A DNA stretch of 51,464 nucleotides from Gallionella sp. GTDB taxonomy: Bacteria; Pseudomonadota; Gammaproteobacteria; Burkholderiales; Gallionellaceae. Below the pieces are notes generated by a model, which saw only the letters and a program-made list of their open reading frames with translations, was not told where the DNA came from and made no database searches. Location of the stretch: assembly GCA_027311105.1 (NCBI GenBank), contig DAICZN010000113.1, positions 1 to 51,464 of the forward strand, read 5' to 3'. Below are positions 38,601 through 47,783 of this stretch, in pieces (within the stretch, counting starts at the first letter, position 1; each line of letters begins with the position of its first letter). A program made the position numbers and the translations under genes.

Positions 38601-38828
38601 TTATTTTTTCTTCATGTAAAACGTGTAAGAGCCGCTCGCCTCTTCCATTCCCAGCAGGCTGTTGCCAGTCTGGTCGGCAAAGGCCTGCATATCCTTGACC
38701 GCGCCGCAATCGGTCGCAACCAGTTTCAGCACCTGGCCGGAAGCCATGTCAGAGAGAGCCTTTTTGGTTTTCAGGATAGGCAGGGGGCAAGACAAACCGC
38801 TCGCATCAAATTCTTTGTCAAAGTTCAT
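38601..38828 (-). CDS. tusA: TusA sulfurtransferase
   Basis: FDASGLSCPLPILKTKKALSDMASGQVLKLVATD. Confidence 0.95.
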   Translation of the reverse strand: MNFDKEFDASGLSCPLPILKTKKALSDMASGQVLKLVATDCGAVKDMQAFADQTGNSLLGMEEASGSYTFYMKKK

Positions 38829-38938
38829 TATTTCATCTCCTGCAAGTTATTTAATTACTGCGAAATTGACTTTCGTCATCATGTTGAAACAATGACTACG
38901 GTAACCATTATAAGAATAAGCAGCCAACCAGCGTCCAT

Positions 38939-38977
38939 ACCCACAATGGGTTCGTGGAATAACCCATTAGGGTTATT
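38939..38977. promoter_or_regulatory. Doubled palindrome ACCC-N5-GGGT / 10 nt / ACCC-N4-GGGT in the tusA/hyf divergent promoter region
   Basis: ACCCACAATGGGT (38939-38951), TCGTGGAATA, ACCCATTAGGGT (38962-38973); inner site extends to a perfect AATAACCC-ATTA-GGGTTATT. Confidence 0.65.
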
Positions 38978-39255
38978 TTAATTTCAGGCGCTTATTCTAG
39001 TCACTATTTGCGCTGTGCCAACAACTTGTTGCGCTTGCGCAATTTACCACGCAACTGAATGTACAACACGCTTGCATACATGCCGGAGACTCCCGGCATT
39101 TTCAGCGCCGGCATTTTCGGCAGATTGGAGTCTTGGCGATGATATACGGTTGAGCGGCCTTCACCACTATGATATTGAGGTCAATGGCGCAGAAGGAGTA
39201 GAATCGCCCGCTTGCACAGTTTGGCTAACCAGCAGGCCGGAGAAAAACAATCAGG

Positions 39256-41277
39256 ATGGACATGGTCGGGGTATTTCCGTTGGATATTGCTGACGCTATT
39301 ATCGTGTCCTTGATGGCTCTGGGATTGATGGGGCTGGCACTGCAGCACAGCCCGCACCTCATCACCAATATCATTTTTCCGCTTGGCGCGATCGCCTCGC
39401 TGGCGCTTGCCGCAACCGGTTTTTGGGCGCTCGGCGAGCCTGTCAGCCATACAGTATTGCCGCTGGGCCTGCCTGGTCTGCCGCTGCATCTCAGTCTCGA
39501 TCCGCTCTCCGCATTCTTCCTTATCCTGCTGGGTGGGGCATCATTCGGCGTGTCAATATTCAGTGCCGGTTATTTCAAATCCATGCCGGGTAATACGCTG
39601 GGCTTGCTATGCCTTGAATATCACCTGTTCCTGGCCAGCATGGCGCTGGTGTTGCTGGCCGACGATGCCTATATGTTCATGGTGGCGTGGGAAACCATGG
39701 CCTTGTCTTCCTATTTCCTGGTCACCACCGACCACCATGTTCCCGACATCCGCAAGGCCGGTTTTTTGTATCTGCTGATTGCGCACGTCGGGGCTATAGC
39801 GATCCTGCTCAGCTTTGGCGTGATGCAGGGCGGGCATGGAATCGGCGCCTATACCTTTGCGGCGATGCGCGAGGCGCATCTGTCCGCGTTCTGGGCATCG
39901 GTGGCGTTTCTGCTGGCGTTGTTCGGCTTCGGCGCAAAAGCGGGCTTATTGCCGCTGCACGTCTGGCTGCCCGAAGCGCACCCGGCTGCGCCCTCGCCGG
40001 TATCCGCACTGATGAGCGGCATCATGCTCAAAACGGCGATCTACGGCATCCTGCGCGTCACCTTCGATTTGCTCGCCAATTCGCTGAATGGGCAGCAATG
40101 GTGGTGGGGTGTACTGGCGCTGGCGCTGGGCCTGATCACCGCGATCTTCGGCGTGATGTTCGCCGCCGTGCAGGGCGACATGAAACGGCTGCTGGCTTAT
40201 TCCTCGATCGAGAATATCGGGCTGCTGCTGGTGGGGATAGGCCTGGCCATCATCTTCCACGTCTATGGCAAGGACACCCTCGCCGCCCTGTCGCTGACCG
40301 CGACGCTGTACCACAGCCTGAACCACGCGTTCTTCAAGAGCCTGCTGTTCGTCGGCACCGGATCTATCCTGCATGCAACCGGCGAACGCAACATGGGACG
40401 CATGGGCGGATTGATCCGTCAAATGCCGTGGGTCGCGGTGCTGATGCTGGTAGGCGTGCTGTCGATTTCCGGCCTGCCGCCCTTCAATGGTTTCGTTTCG
40501 GAATGGCTGTTGCTGCAGGCCTTCCTGCTGTCGCCGGGCCTGCCCAACAGTTACATCAATATGCTGATACCGGTGGCGGCGGGAGTGATCGCGCTGGCCG
40601 CCGCACTGGCGGCCTATGTAATGGTGAAATTCTACGGGGTGATTTTCCTCGGCCAGACGCGCGGCGAAGTGCGGGAACATGCACACGATGCCGGCATCCG
40701 GGAGCGCATCGGATTAAGCTGGCTGGCATTGGCTTGCGTGGTGCTTGGGCTGGCACCGGTATATGTGGTGCGGCAACTCGACCTGGTGACGCAGATATTG
40801 GTTGGCAAAGGACTGGGCAACGCCACCCCGGGCTGGCTATTCCTCGCCCCGGTTGACATGGAGCGTGCCAGCTACAGCCCGGTATTTTTCCTGCTGGCTG
40901 TGCTGGGCGTGATGCTGGTGACCGCGCTGGTGGTGCATTATTTCTATCACGGCCGGTTGCGCCGCGGCCCGGCATGGGACTGCGGCTATCCCGAACAAAC
41001 TTCGCGCATGCAGGACACTGCCGAGGGATTCGGCCAGCCGATCCGGCGCATCTTCGAACCGTTCTTCCGCATCGAAAGCGAGTTGCCGGGCGCCTTCGAT
41101 GCGCATCCGCGTTATCACGGCCGCAGCGAAGACCGTCTCTGGTACGCGCTGTATCTGCCGATCAAACGCATCACCGAAAAGCTCTCGTCCTGGGCATCGC
41201 TGCTGCAGCACGGGCGCATCCATCTGTACCTGACATATACTTTTGTGACGCTGCTGGTGTTGCTGGCGTTTGTATGA
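39256..41277 (+). CDS. HyfB-like antiporter-type membrane subunit
   Basis: 673-aa multi-TM; FGFGAKAGLLPLHVWLPEAHPAAPSPVSALMSGIMLKTAIYG, typical of HyfB/NuoL-M-N family. Confidence 0.92.
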   Translation: MDMVGVFPLDIADAIIVSLMALGLMGLALQHSPHLITNIIFPLGAIASLALAATGFWALGEPVSHTVLPLGLPGLPLHLSLDPLSAFFLILLGGASFGVSIFSAGYFKSMPGNTLGLLCLEYHLFLASMALVLLADDAYMFMVAWETMALSSYFLVTTDHHVPDIRKAGFLYLLIAHVGAIAILLSFGVMQGGHGIGAYTFAAMREAHLSAFWASVAFLLALFGFGAKAGLLPLHVWLPEAHPAAPSPVSALMSGIMLKTAIYGILRVTFDLLANSLNGQQWWWGVLALALGLITAIFGVMFAAVQGDMKRLLAYSSIENIGLLLVGIGLAIIFHVYGKDTLAALSLTATLYHSLNHAFFKSLLFVGTGSILHATGERNMGRMGGLIRQMPWVAVLMLVGVLSISGLPPFNGFVSEWLLLQAFLLSPGLPNSYINMLIPVAAGVIALAAALAAYVMVKFYGVIFLGQTRGEVREHAHDAGIRERIGLSWLALACVVLGLAPVYVVRQLDLVTQILVGKGLGNATPGWLFLAPVDMERASYSPVFFLLAVLGVMLVTALVVHYFYHGRLRRGPAWDCGYPEQTSRMQDTAEGFGQPIRRIFEPFFRIESELPGAFDAHPRYHGRSEDRLWYALYLPIKRITEKLSSWASLLQHGRIHLYLTYTFVTLLVLLAFV

Positions 41278-42248
41278 TGAGCACGAATCAGGCCCTCGGC
41301 ATCCTGTTGCAAATCTACCAGTCACTGCTGGTCGTGGCGCTGGCGCCTTTGCTGACCGGCTGGGTGAACCAGTGCCGCGCCTGGTTGCAAAACCGCTCCG
41401 GCCCGGGCGTGATGCAACCCTACCGCACACTGCGCAAGCTGTTCCACAAGGATGCGGTGATGGCCTATAACGCCTCCCTGCTGTTTCGCGCCACGCCCTA
41501 TATCCTGTTCGGCTGCATGTGGCTGGCGGCCGCCATCATTCCCATCATCGCGGTGGATCTGCCGTTCTCGCCCGCCGCCGACGTGATCGCGCTGGTCGGC
41601 GTGTTTGCGCTGGCACGGGTATTCATCGCGCTCGCGGCAATGGATATCGGCACCGCATTCGGCACGCTCGGCGCGCGGCGCGAGATGCTGGTGTCTTTCC
41701 TTGCCGAACCGGCACTGCTGATGGTGTTCTTCACCGCCTCGATGATCAGCCACTCGACGCAGCTGCCGCGCATCGTGGAAGCGCTGGCGCGGCACCAGTT
41801 TGTGCTGTACCCCAGTCTTGCGTTTGCGGGACTGGCATTCGTGATCGTGCTGCTGGCCGAAAATGCGCGCATCCCGGTGGACAATCCCGCCACGCATCTG
41901 GAATTGACCATGATCCACGAGGCGATGATCCTTGAATACTCCGCGCGCCACCTGGCGCTGGTGGAATGGGCAAGCAGCCTCAAGCTGTTCGCCTATATTG
42001 CCATCGGCATCGCGCTGTTCCTGCCCTACGGCATTGCCGAGGTGGGCGCGATGACGGAAAACTGGGAGAGCGCGCTGCCGCTGGCCATCATTGCGCTGCT
42101 GGTGAAGCTGATACTGGCCGGCGCCGCACTGGCTTTGCTGGAAGCACTGCTCGCCAAGATGCGCATCTTCCGCGCGCCGGAGTTTTTGGGCACGGCATTT
42201 TTGCTGGCAGTGCTGGGTTTGCTGATTCATTTTTTGCTGGGTGCATAA
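41274..42248 (+). CDS. HyfC-like (NuoH family) membrane subunit
   Basis: NRSGPGVMQPYRTLRKLFHKDAV...ENARIPVDNPATHLELTMIHEAMILEYSARHLAL. Confidence 0.92.
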   Translation: MMSTNQALGILLQIYQSLLVVALAPLLTGWVNQCRAWLQNRSGPGVMQPYRTLRKLFHKDAVMAYNASLLFRATPYILFGCMWLAAAIIPIIAVDLPFSPAADVIALVGVFALARVFIALAAMDIGTAFGTLGARREMLVSFLAEPALLMVFFTASMISHSTQLPRIVEALARHQFVLYPSLAFAGLAFVIVLLAENARIPVDNPATHLELTMIHEAMILEYSARHLALVEWASSLKLFAYIAIGIALFLPYGIAEVGAMTENWESALPLAIIALLVKLILAGAALALLEALLAKMRIFRAPEFLGTAFLLAVLGLLIHFLLGA

Positions 42249-42250
42249 CG

Positions 42251-42907
42251 ATGCCTTACAACATACAAATCATCAACCTGCTGGCTTCCCTGCTGTTGCT
42301 GATCGCGTTCGCGATGTTGTCGCAACGGCGCATCCTGTCCCTGATCAATCTGTTTGCCTGGCAGGGGCTGGTGTTGTCGCTCAGCACTTTTGTGGTGGCC
42401 TATTCGACAGGCCAGCACCATCTGTATTACTCCGCCGGACTGACCTTGTTGCTCAAGGTGCTGCTGTTGCCGTGGCTGCTGCATCGCCTGATGCGCAAGC
42501 TGAACGTGAGATGGGACGTGGAGACGCTGATCAACATTCCCGCCACGATGCTGGTCGGTATAGGTCTGGTGATCTTTTCTTTCAACCTGGCTGCACCGAT
42601 TTCGCAACTCTCGGAAAGCATCACGCGCGGCCTGATCGGCATCGCGCTGGCCAGCGTGCTGCTGTCCATGCTGATGATGCTGACGCGGCGCAAGGCCATC
42701 CCGCAGGTGGTCGGGTTTCTGGCGATGGAAAACGGCCTGTTCTTCGCCGCAACCAGCGCCACGCACGGAATGCCCATGGTGGTGGAACTGGGCATCGCGC
42801 TGGACGTGCTGGTGGCCACTTTCATTTTCGGCATCTTTTTCTTCCAGATCCGCGAGACCTTCGACAGTCTGGACATTTCCAACATGGAGAAGCTCAAGGA
42901 TGATTGA
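42251..42907 (+). CDS. HyfE-like membrane subunit
   Basis: 219-codon hydrophobic protein in HyfE position: VVGFLAMENGLFFAATSATHGMPMVVELGIALDVLVATFIFGIFFFQIRETFDSLD. Confidence 0.88.
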   Translation: MPYNIQIINLLASLLLLIAFAMLSQRRILSLINLFAWQGLVLSLSTFVVAYSTGQHHLYYSAGLTLLLKVLLLPWLLHRLMRKLNVRWDVETLINIPATMLVGIGLVIFSFNLAAPISQLSESITRGLIGIALASVLLSMLMMLTRRKAIPQVVGFLAMENGLFFAATSATHGMPMVVELGIALDVLVATFIFGIFFFQIRETFDSLDISNMEKLKDD

Positions 42908-44372
42908 TTTGGAACTCATGGCACTGCTGCTGGCCCCGCTGACGGGCGGCCTGCTGCTGGCCGCATTCGGTTCGCGCAGCTGGGCGGCGGAACTGAATTC
43001 GGCGATGAGTTTCTGCACCCTTATCGCGGCCGTGGTACTGACGATACGCGTGATAGACGCAGGGCCCCAAGTCGCATTCAGCGAGGAATTTTTCATCGAC
43101 CAGTTCAACGTGTTCCTGGTCGCGCTGACCGCATTCGTCGCGTTTACCACCTCGCTGTTTTCGCGCCCGTACATGCGCATCGAGCAGCATCACGGCAAGC
43201 TGACCACACCGATGCTGCATTTGTACTACAGCATGTACCAGCTGTTCACGCTGGCCATGCTGGTGGCGCTGACCTCCAACAACATGGGCATCATCTGGGT
43301 GGCGATGGAGGCAGCCACGCTGACCACCGTGCTGCTGGTCAGCCTGTACCGCACTCCGTCCAGCATCGAGGCGGCGTGGAAATATTTCATCCTGTGCGGC
43401 GTGGGCATCGCGCTCGCGCTGTTCGGCACCATCCTGTTGTATTTCGCCGCCGAGCGCGTGCTCGGCGAAGGCGGTACGGCACTGCTGTGGACACATTTGA
43501 ACCAGGTCAAGGCCGGACTCGAACCCACGGTGCTCAAGCTGGCCTTCGTGTTCCTGCTTGTCGGCTACGGCACCAAGATCGGACTGGTGCCATTGCACAG
43601 CTGGCTGCCCGATGCCCATGCGGAAGGGCCGACGCCAGTCTCCGCGGTGCTCTCCGGTCTGCTGCTGAATGTCGCGCTGTGCGCGGTGATGCGCAGCAAG
43701 GTGTTGGTGGACGGGGCTCTGGGCAGCACGGCCAGCAGGCACTTCGCCGGCAACCTGATGATGGGATTCGGCCTGCTGTCGGTGGTGGTCGCCGCATTGT
43801 TCCTGTCGCGGCAAAAAGACATCAAGCGCATGTTCGCCTATTCCTCGATCGAACACATGGGACTGGTCACCTTCGCTTTCGGCATGGGCGGGCCGGTGGC
43901 CACTTTTGCGGCGATGCTGCACATGACCGTGCACTCGCTGACCAAATCGGCAATCTTTTTCGCGGTCGGCCATGCGGTGCAAAAAGCCGGCACGCAGCAG
44001 ATGGAAAACATACGCGGCATGATGCAAATCAGCCCCACGGTGGGCTGGGGGCTGATGCTGGGCACGCTGGCAATCCTGGGCATGCCGCCGTTCGGCGTGT
44101 TCGCCAGCGAATTTCTGATCATCACCACGGCCATGCACGACTATCCGTGGGCCACGCCAATCCTGCTGATCGCGCTGGGCATAGCTTTTGCCGCCATCTT
44201 CGGCAAGATTCAGCCTATCGTGTTCGGCGAAACCACCGCGCGCCGCCTGCCGCTTCAGCCGGCCCTGATCCCGGTATTCGCGCACCTGTTGCTGGTGCTG
44301 ATCCTCGGGCTGTATATGCCGCGCTATCTGGCCGACTGGTATAGGCAGGCGGCGGCTTTGCTGGGAGGATAA
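42900..44372 (+). CDS. HyfF-like antiporter-type membrane subunit
   Basis: GYGTKIGLVPLHSWLPDAHAEGPTPVSAVLSGLLLNVALCAVMR. Confidence 0.92.
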   Translation: MIDLELMALLLAPLTGGLLLAAFGSRSWAAELNSAMSFCTLIAAVVLTIRVIDAGPQVAFSEEFFIDQFNVFLVALTAFVAFTTSLFSRPYMRIEQHHGKLTTPMLHLYYSMYQLFTLAMLVALTSNNMGIIWVAMEAATLTTVLLVSLYRTPSSIEAAWKYFILCGVGIALALFGTILLYFAAERVLGEGGTALLWTHLNQVKAGLEPTVLKLAFVFLLVGYGTKIGLVPLHSWLPDAHAEGPTPVSAVLSGLLLNVALCAVMRSKVLVDGALGSTASRHFAGNLMMGFGLLSVVVAALFLSRQKDIKRMFAYSSIEHMGLVTFAFGMGGPVATFAAMLHMTVHSLTKSAIFFAVGHAVQKAGTQQMENIRGMMQISPTVGWGLMLGTLAILGMPPFGVFASEFLIITTAMHDYPWATPILLIALGIAFAAIFGKIQPIVFGETTARRLPLQPALIPVFAHLLLVLILGLYMPRYLADWYRQAAALLGG

Positions 44373-44375
44373 ACG

Positions 44376-45926
44376 ATGCCCATCAACCATCCCAATCTTC
44401 ACCTCACCCAACTCGCCGGCGCAATTCCCGCGTGGTCGGGAAATATCAAACCCGGCGACCTGCAGCCGATCTGCCGGAACGTGCATGACGGCGGCGGCAG
44501 GCTGGTGGCATTGTGGGGCAGCGATGATCGTGAACAGGGCAATGGATACTCATTGCATATCGCGCTGGTCAATGAGGCCGGCCTGGTCTGTTTGAGTCTA
44601 TCCCTGCCCGCCGGACAACCCGGCTATCCGGATGTCAGCAGTATCTTCCCGGTGGCTAACCGCATGCAGCGTGCGACATACGACCTGCTCGGCATTTATG
44701 CGCACGAGGGCCAGGATCATCGCAAATGGCTGCGCCACGGCGCATGGCATGGCGGCAGCTTTCCGTTGCGCAAGGATTTCGATCCGGCACCAAGCCGTAC
44801 CGATGATGCGGATAACTACCATTTCGTGCAAGTGGAGGGACAGGGCGTGCATGAAATCGCCGTGGGGCCTGTGCATGCGGGCATCATCGAGCCTGGCCAC
44901 TTCCGCTTTTCCGTGGTCGGTGAAAAAATGCTGCGCCTCGAGGAACGTTTCGGTTACACCCACAATGGCATCGAAAAACGCTTCGAAAGCATGAGCCTGC
45001 AACAGGGTGCAAGGCTCGCCGGACGGGTGAGCGGCGACAGCACGGTCGCCTATGCCTGGGCTTATGCGATGGCAGCGGAGAGCATCGCTGCCGTCACGCC
45101 GCCGGAACGCGCACTGTGGTTGCGCGCGCTGTTTCTGGAACGCGAACGCATTGCCAATCATCTGGGCGATCTCGGCTATCTCGGCAACGATGTCGCGCTG
45201 TCGTTCGGCTTCACGCAGTTCTGGATTTTGAAGGAGCAGGTGCTGCGCAACAATGGCGCGTTGTTCGGGCATCGCTACCTGATGGACAGTATCATTCCCG
45301 GAGGCGTTGCGGCGGACTTGACTGATCCGGGCAAGCGTACACTGTTCGAGGAATGCTCCCTGCTGGAGCGCGAGGTGCGCGTGCTGCGCGGCATCTACGA
45401 AGAGCATGCCGGGGTGCAGGATCGCTTCATCGGGGCCGGGCGCATCGAGCCCAGGCTGGCTGCCCAACTGGGCTTGTGCGGCCTGGCCGGGCGTGCCAGT
45501 TCACAGGCATGGGATACGCGCGTGCAGTTTCCCTGCGCCCCTTATGACCAGCTGGACGTGCAGATGGCGACTTATCGCAACGGAGATGTGGCGGCGCGGG
45601 TGATTGTGCGCTTCGACGAGCTGTTCGAATCGCTGCGTTTGCAGCGCGAAATTCTGGCCAGGCTGATGCCCGGCGGGGAGCTGTCGCTGCCGCTGGAAAA
45701 ACTGCCCGCGCAGGGTTTCGGCGCGGGCATGGTGGAAGGCTGGCGCGGCGAGGTGCTGGTGGCAGTACACACCGATACGGACGGCAATCTCGCGCGCGTG
45801 CATCCGCATGACCCTTCCTGGCAAAACTGGCCGGCAGTGGAACATGCCATCCTGGGCAACATCGTGCCGGATTTCCCGCTGATCAACAAATCGTTCAATT
45901 TGAGTTATTCAGGACAGGATCTGTAG
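44376..45926 (+). CDS. HyfG/NuoCD-like large subunit lacking the NiFe cysteines
   Basis: Group-4 hydrogenase large-subunit fold (FGYTHNGIEKRFESMSLQQGARLAGRVSGDSTVAYAWAYAMAAE). Expected CGxC is SGDS; the C-terminus has no DPCxxC. Confidence 0.88.
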   Translation: MPINHPNLHLTQLAGAIPAWSGNIKPGDLQPICRNVHDGGGRLVALWGSDDREQGNGYSLHIALVNEAGLVCLSLSLPAGQPGYPDVSSIFPVANRMQRATYDLLGIYAHEGQDHRKWLRHGAWHGGSFPLRKDFDPAPSRTDDADNYHFVQVEGQGVHEIAVGPVHAGIIEPGHFRFSVVGEKMLRLEERFGYTHNGIEKRFESMSLQQGARLAGRVSGDSTVAYAWAYAMAAESIAAVTPPERALWLRALFLERERIANHLGDLGYLGNDVALSFGFTQFWILKEQVLRNNGALFGHRYLMDSIIPGGVAADLTDPGKRTLFEECSLLEREVRVLRGIYEEHAGVQDRFIGAGRIEPRLAAQLGLCGLAGRASSQAWDTRVQFPCAPYDQLDVQMATYRNGDVAARVIVRFDELFESLRLQREILARLMPGGELSLPLEKLPAQGFGAGMVEGWRGEVLVAVHTDTDGNLARVHPHDPSWQNWPAVEHAILGNIVPDFPLINKSFNLSYSGQDL

Positions 45927-45936
45927 AGGCTCCCAT

Positions 45937-46482
45937 ATGTATCAACTTATTAAGCAGATAATAAAAACGGGCATCAAGACAGATGCCGCGCCGCTGCCGG
46001 ACGAGGCGCTGCGCGTAACTACGCAGCGGCTGCATGAGGAAATCCTGCATGTATTTGGCAGCGCGCTGAATATCCGCCATGTCGATGCCGGATCGTGCAA
46101 CGGATGTGAGCTGGAGATCCATTCGCTCAGCAACGCCTATTACAACATCGAGGGGCTGGGCATCAAATTCGTCGCCAGTCCTCGCCATGCGGACATGCTG
46201 CTGGTCACCGGCCCGGTGTCGCGCCACATGGTGACCGCGCTCAGGCGCACTTTTGACGCCACACCGGAACCCAAACTGGTGGTCGCGATCGGCGAGTGCG
46301 CCTGCAATGGAGGCATCTTTTGTAGTAATGACGGGTCTCCGGATGGCGGGGGCGAAAGCTATGCCAGCTGCGGGCGTGTCGCCAATGTCATTCCTGTGGA
46401 TGTGGTGGTCGGCGGCTGCCCGCCCACGCCGACAGCAATACTGCAGGGCATACTCACCGCGGTCAGCGCGCAGAAACAATAA
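45937..46482 (+). CDS. HyfI/NuoB-like small subunit with 4Fe-4S ligands
   Basis: DAGSCNGCELEI, GECACNGG and GGCPPTPTAILQG. Confidence 0.92.
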   Translation: MYQLIKQIIKTGIKTDAAPLPDEALRVTTQRLHEEILHVFGSALNIRHVDAGSCNGCELEIHSLSNAYYNIEGLGIKFVASPRHADMLLVTGPVSRHMVTALRRTFDATPEPKLVVAIGECACNGGIFCSNDGSPDGGGESYASCGRVANVIPVDVVVGGCPPTPTAILQGILTAVSAQKQ

Positions 46483-46530
46483 TTGCCCTGGTTTGAAATA
46501 TCGGCGGCGCGATACCCGTTCCGTGGCGCA

Positions 46531-47358
46531 TCACACACGCACCACCAGTACCGGCCTGTCGGAAAGCCCCACGATCTTTTGTGTTGTACCGCCAAAGGGC
46601 GTACTGACCACATTGCTTTCGCCGTGCCGGCCGACGACGATCAAATCGGTTCCCAGCGATTTTGCGGTTTCGAGTACCTGTTCAAAGGGTTTGCCGAGCA
46701 GAATAAGGCTTTTCACCCGGGCCCCGGCAGCGGCAGCCACGGCAACGGTGTGACTGATCGTTCTCTCAACTTCCGTATGCAGTGCCGGCGTGTCATGCTG
46801 GATGACGCTGATGATGGTGAGCGGCAGATTGCACTGGACCGCGATTGCTGCGGCTACTGTGGCGACATGTTCGGCGGCCATCGAGGTGTCAATTGCCGCC
46901 ATTACACCGTGCGACCACATGCCCGAAGCGCGCGGCACAAACATCACGTGACATGGCGCGTGGCCGACGACCTTGCTCACCGTCTCGCCTATCAGCAGGT
47001 TGGACAGGAAACTGCGCTTGTCGCGCCTGTGAATGACGATAAGATCCGACTTGCGCTCGGAGGCTTCATCGACGATTTCCTGGTAGGGTTCCTCGCCCCG
47101 CCGGGCAAGAATATCCAGCCGCACGCCCTGTTTTTTTGCGCTGGCGCGCAACTCGGCTATCTTCGCAGCTGCCTCGCGTTCGGCAACAACGGCCAGTTCC
47201 GGCGCGACGATTTCATATTCCGGATTGCTCACTACCGGCACGACTGCCGCCAACGGAACACCGCATATGCGCGCCATTTCAAAGGCAACGCGCTCGGCGC
47301 CGCTGTCGAACTCGGTATGTTCGGTAGCAAGCAGGATGTGATCAAAGGGATGTTTCAT
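46531..47358 (-). CDS. Tandem universal stress protein (UspA family)
   Basis: MKHPFDHILLATEHTEFDSGAERVAFEMARICG... and GTDLIVVGRHGESNVVSTPFGGTTQKIVGLSDRPVLVVRV. Confidence 0.9.
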   Translation of the reverse strand: MKHPFDHILLATEHTEFDSGAERVAFEMARICGVPLAAVVPVVSNPEYEIVAPELAVVAEREAAAKIAELRASAKKQGVRLDILARRGEEPYQEIVDEASERKSDLIVIHRRDKRSFLSNLLIGETVSKVVGHAPCHVMFVPRASGMWSHGVMAAIDTSMAAEHVATVAAAIAVQCNLPLTIISVIQHDTPALHTEVERTISHTVAVAAAAGARVKSLILLGKPFEQVLETAKSLGTDLIVVGRHGESNVVSTPFGGTTQKIVGLSDRPVLVVRV

Positions 47359-47365
47359 GGCAGTT

Positions 47366-47776
47366 TCAATGTGCAGTAAAGAAGCCGGAGGCTGAAACAA
47401 CCAGCACGGCCACCTCCAGGGTACAGATCATTAGATAGGTGAAGTTCCTGCTTTTTGCATAGTCGGGCATGACAGCCAGAATGCAGGCGATGGAGCAACC
47501 GGACAGCATGGCGATGCCGAGCTGGCTGGCGGAATCGCCCTTGCCCATCATGAACAGCCAGCTCCAGCCGGTCTGCATGCCGGTCACCCTGAGGAATTCG
47601 GAAGCTGACAGCCCCCACAGTTGCGGCAGTTGCTGGAGCGGGATGTTCGCAGGCAGCCAGCCGAACATGTAGACGACAAAAGTCGCGATCAGCACGATGA
47701 AGCCGGCCAGCGTGCTCCAGTGCAGTACCGTGGCGTAGTGCAATTGTTCTGGATGGGGTTTGTGTCTGCTTTCCAT
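47366..47776 (-). CDS. Small multi-TM membrane protein (possibly DUF1634-like)
   Basis: 136 aa, TM segments (LHWSTLAGFIVLIATFVVYMFGW, LMICTLEVAVLVVSASGFF), adjacent to TauE-type gene. Start trimmed. Confidence 0.65.
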   Translation of the reverse strand: MESRHKPHPEQLHYATVLHWSTLAGFIVLIATFVVYMFGWLPANIPLQQLPQLWGLSASEFLRVTGMQTGWSWLFMMGKGDSASQLGIAMLSGCSIACILAVMPDYAKSRNFTYLMICTLEVAVLVVSASGFFTAH

Positions 47777-47783
47777 TTTTAAT

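Noticed and set aside
42894-44486. 530-aa minus-strand ORF
   Set aside because: Antisense to the conserved HyfF-like gene; compositionally a shadow ORF.
39256-46482. Calling the operon a functional hydrogenase-4
   Set aside because: The large subunit lacks both NiFe-binding cysteine pairs, and no maturation genes are visible.
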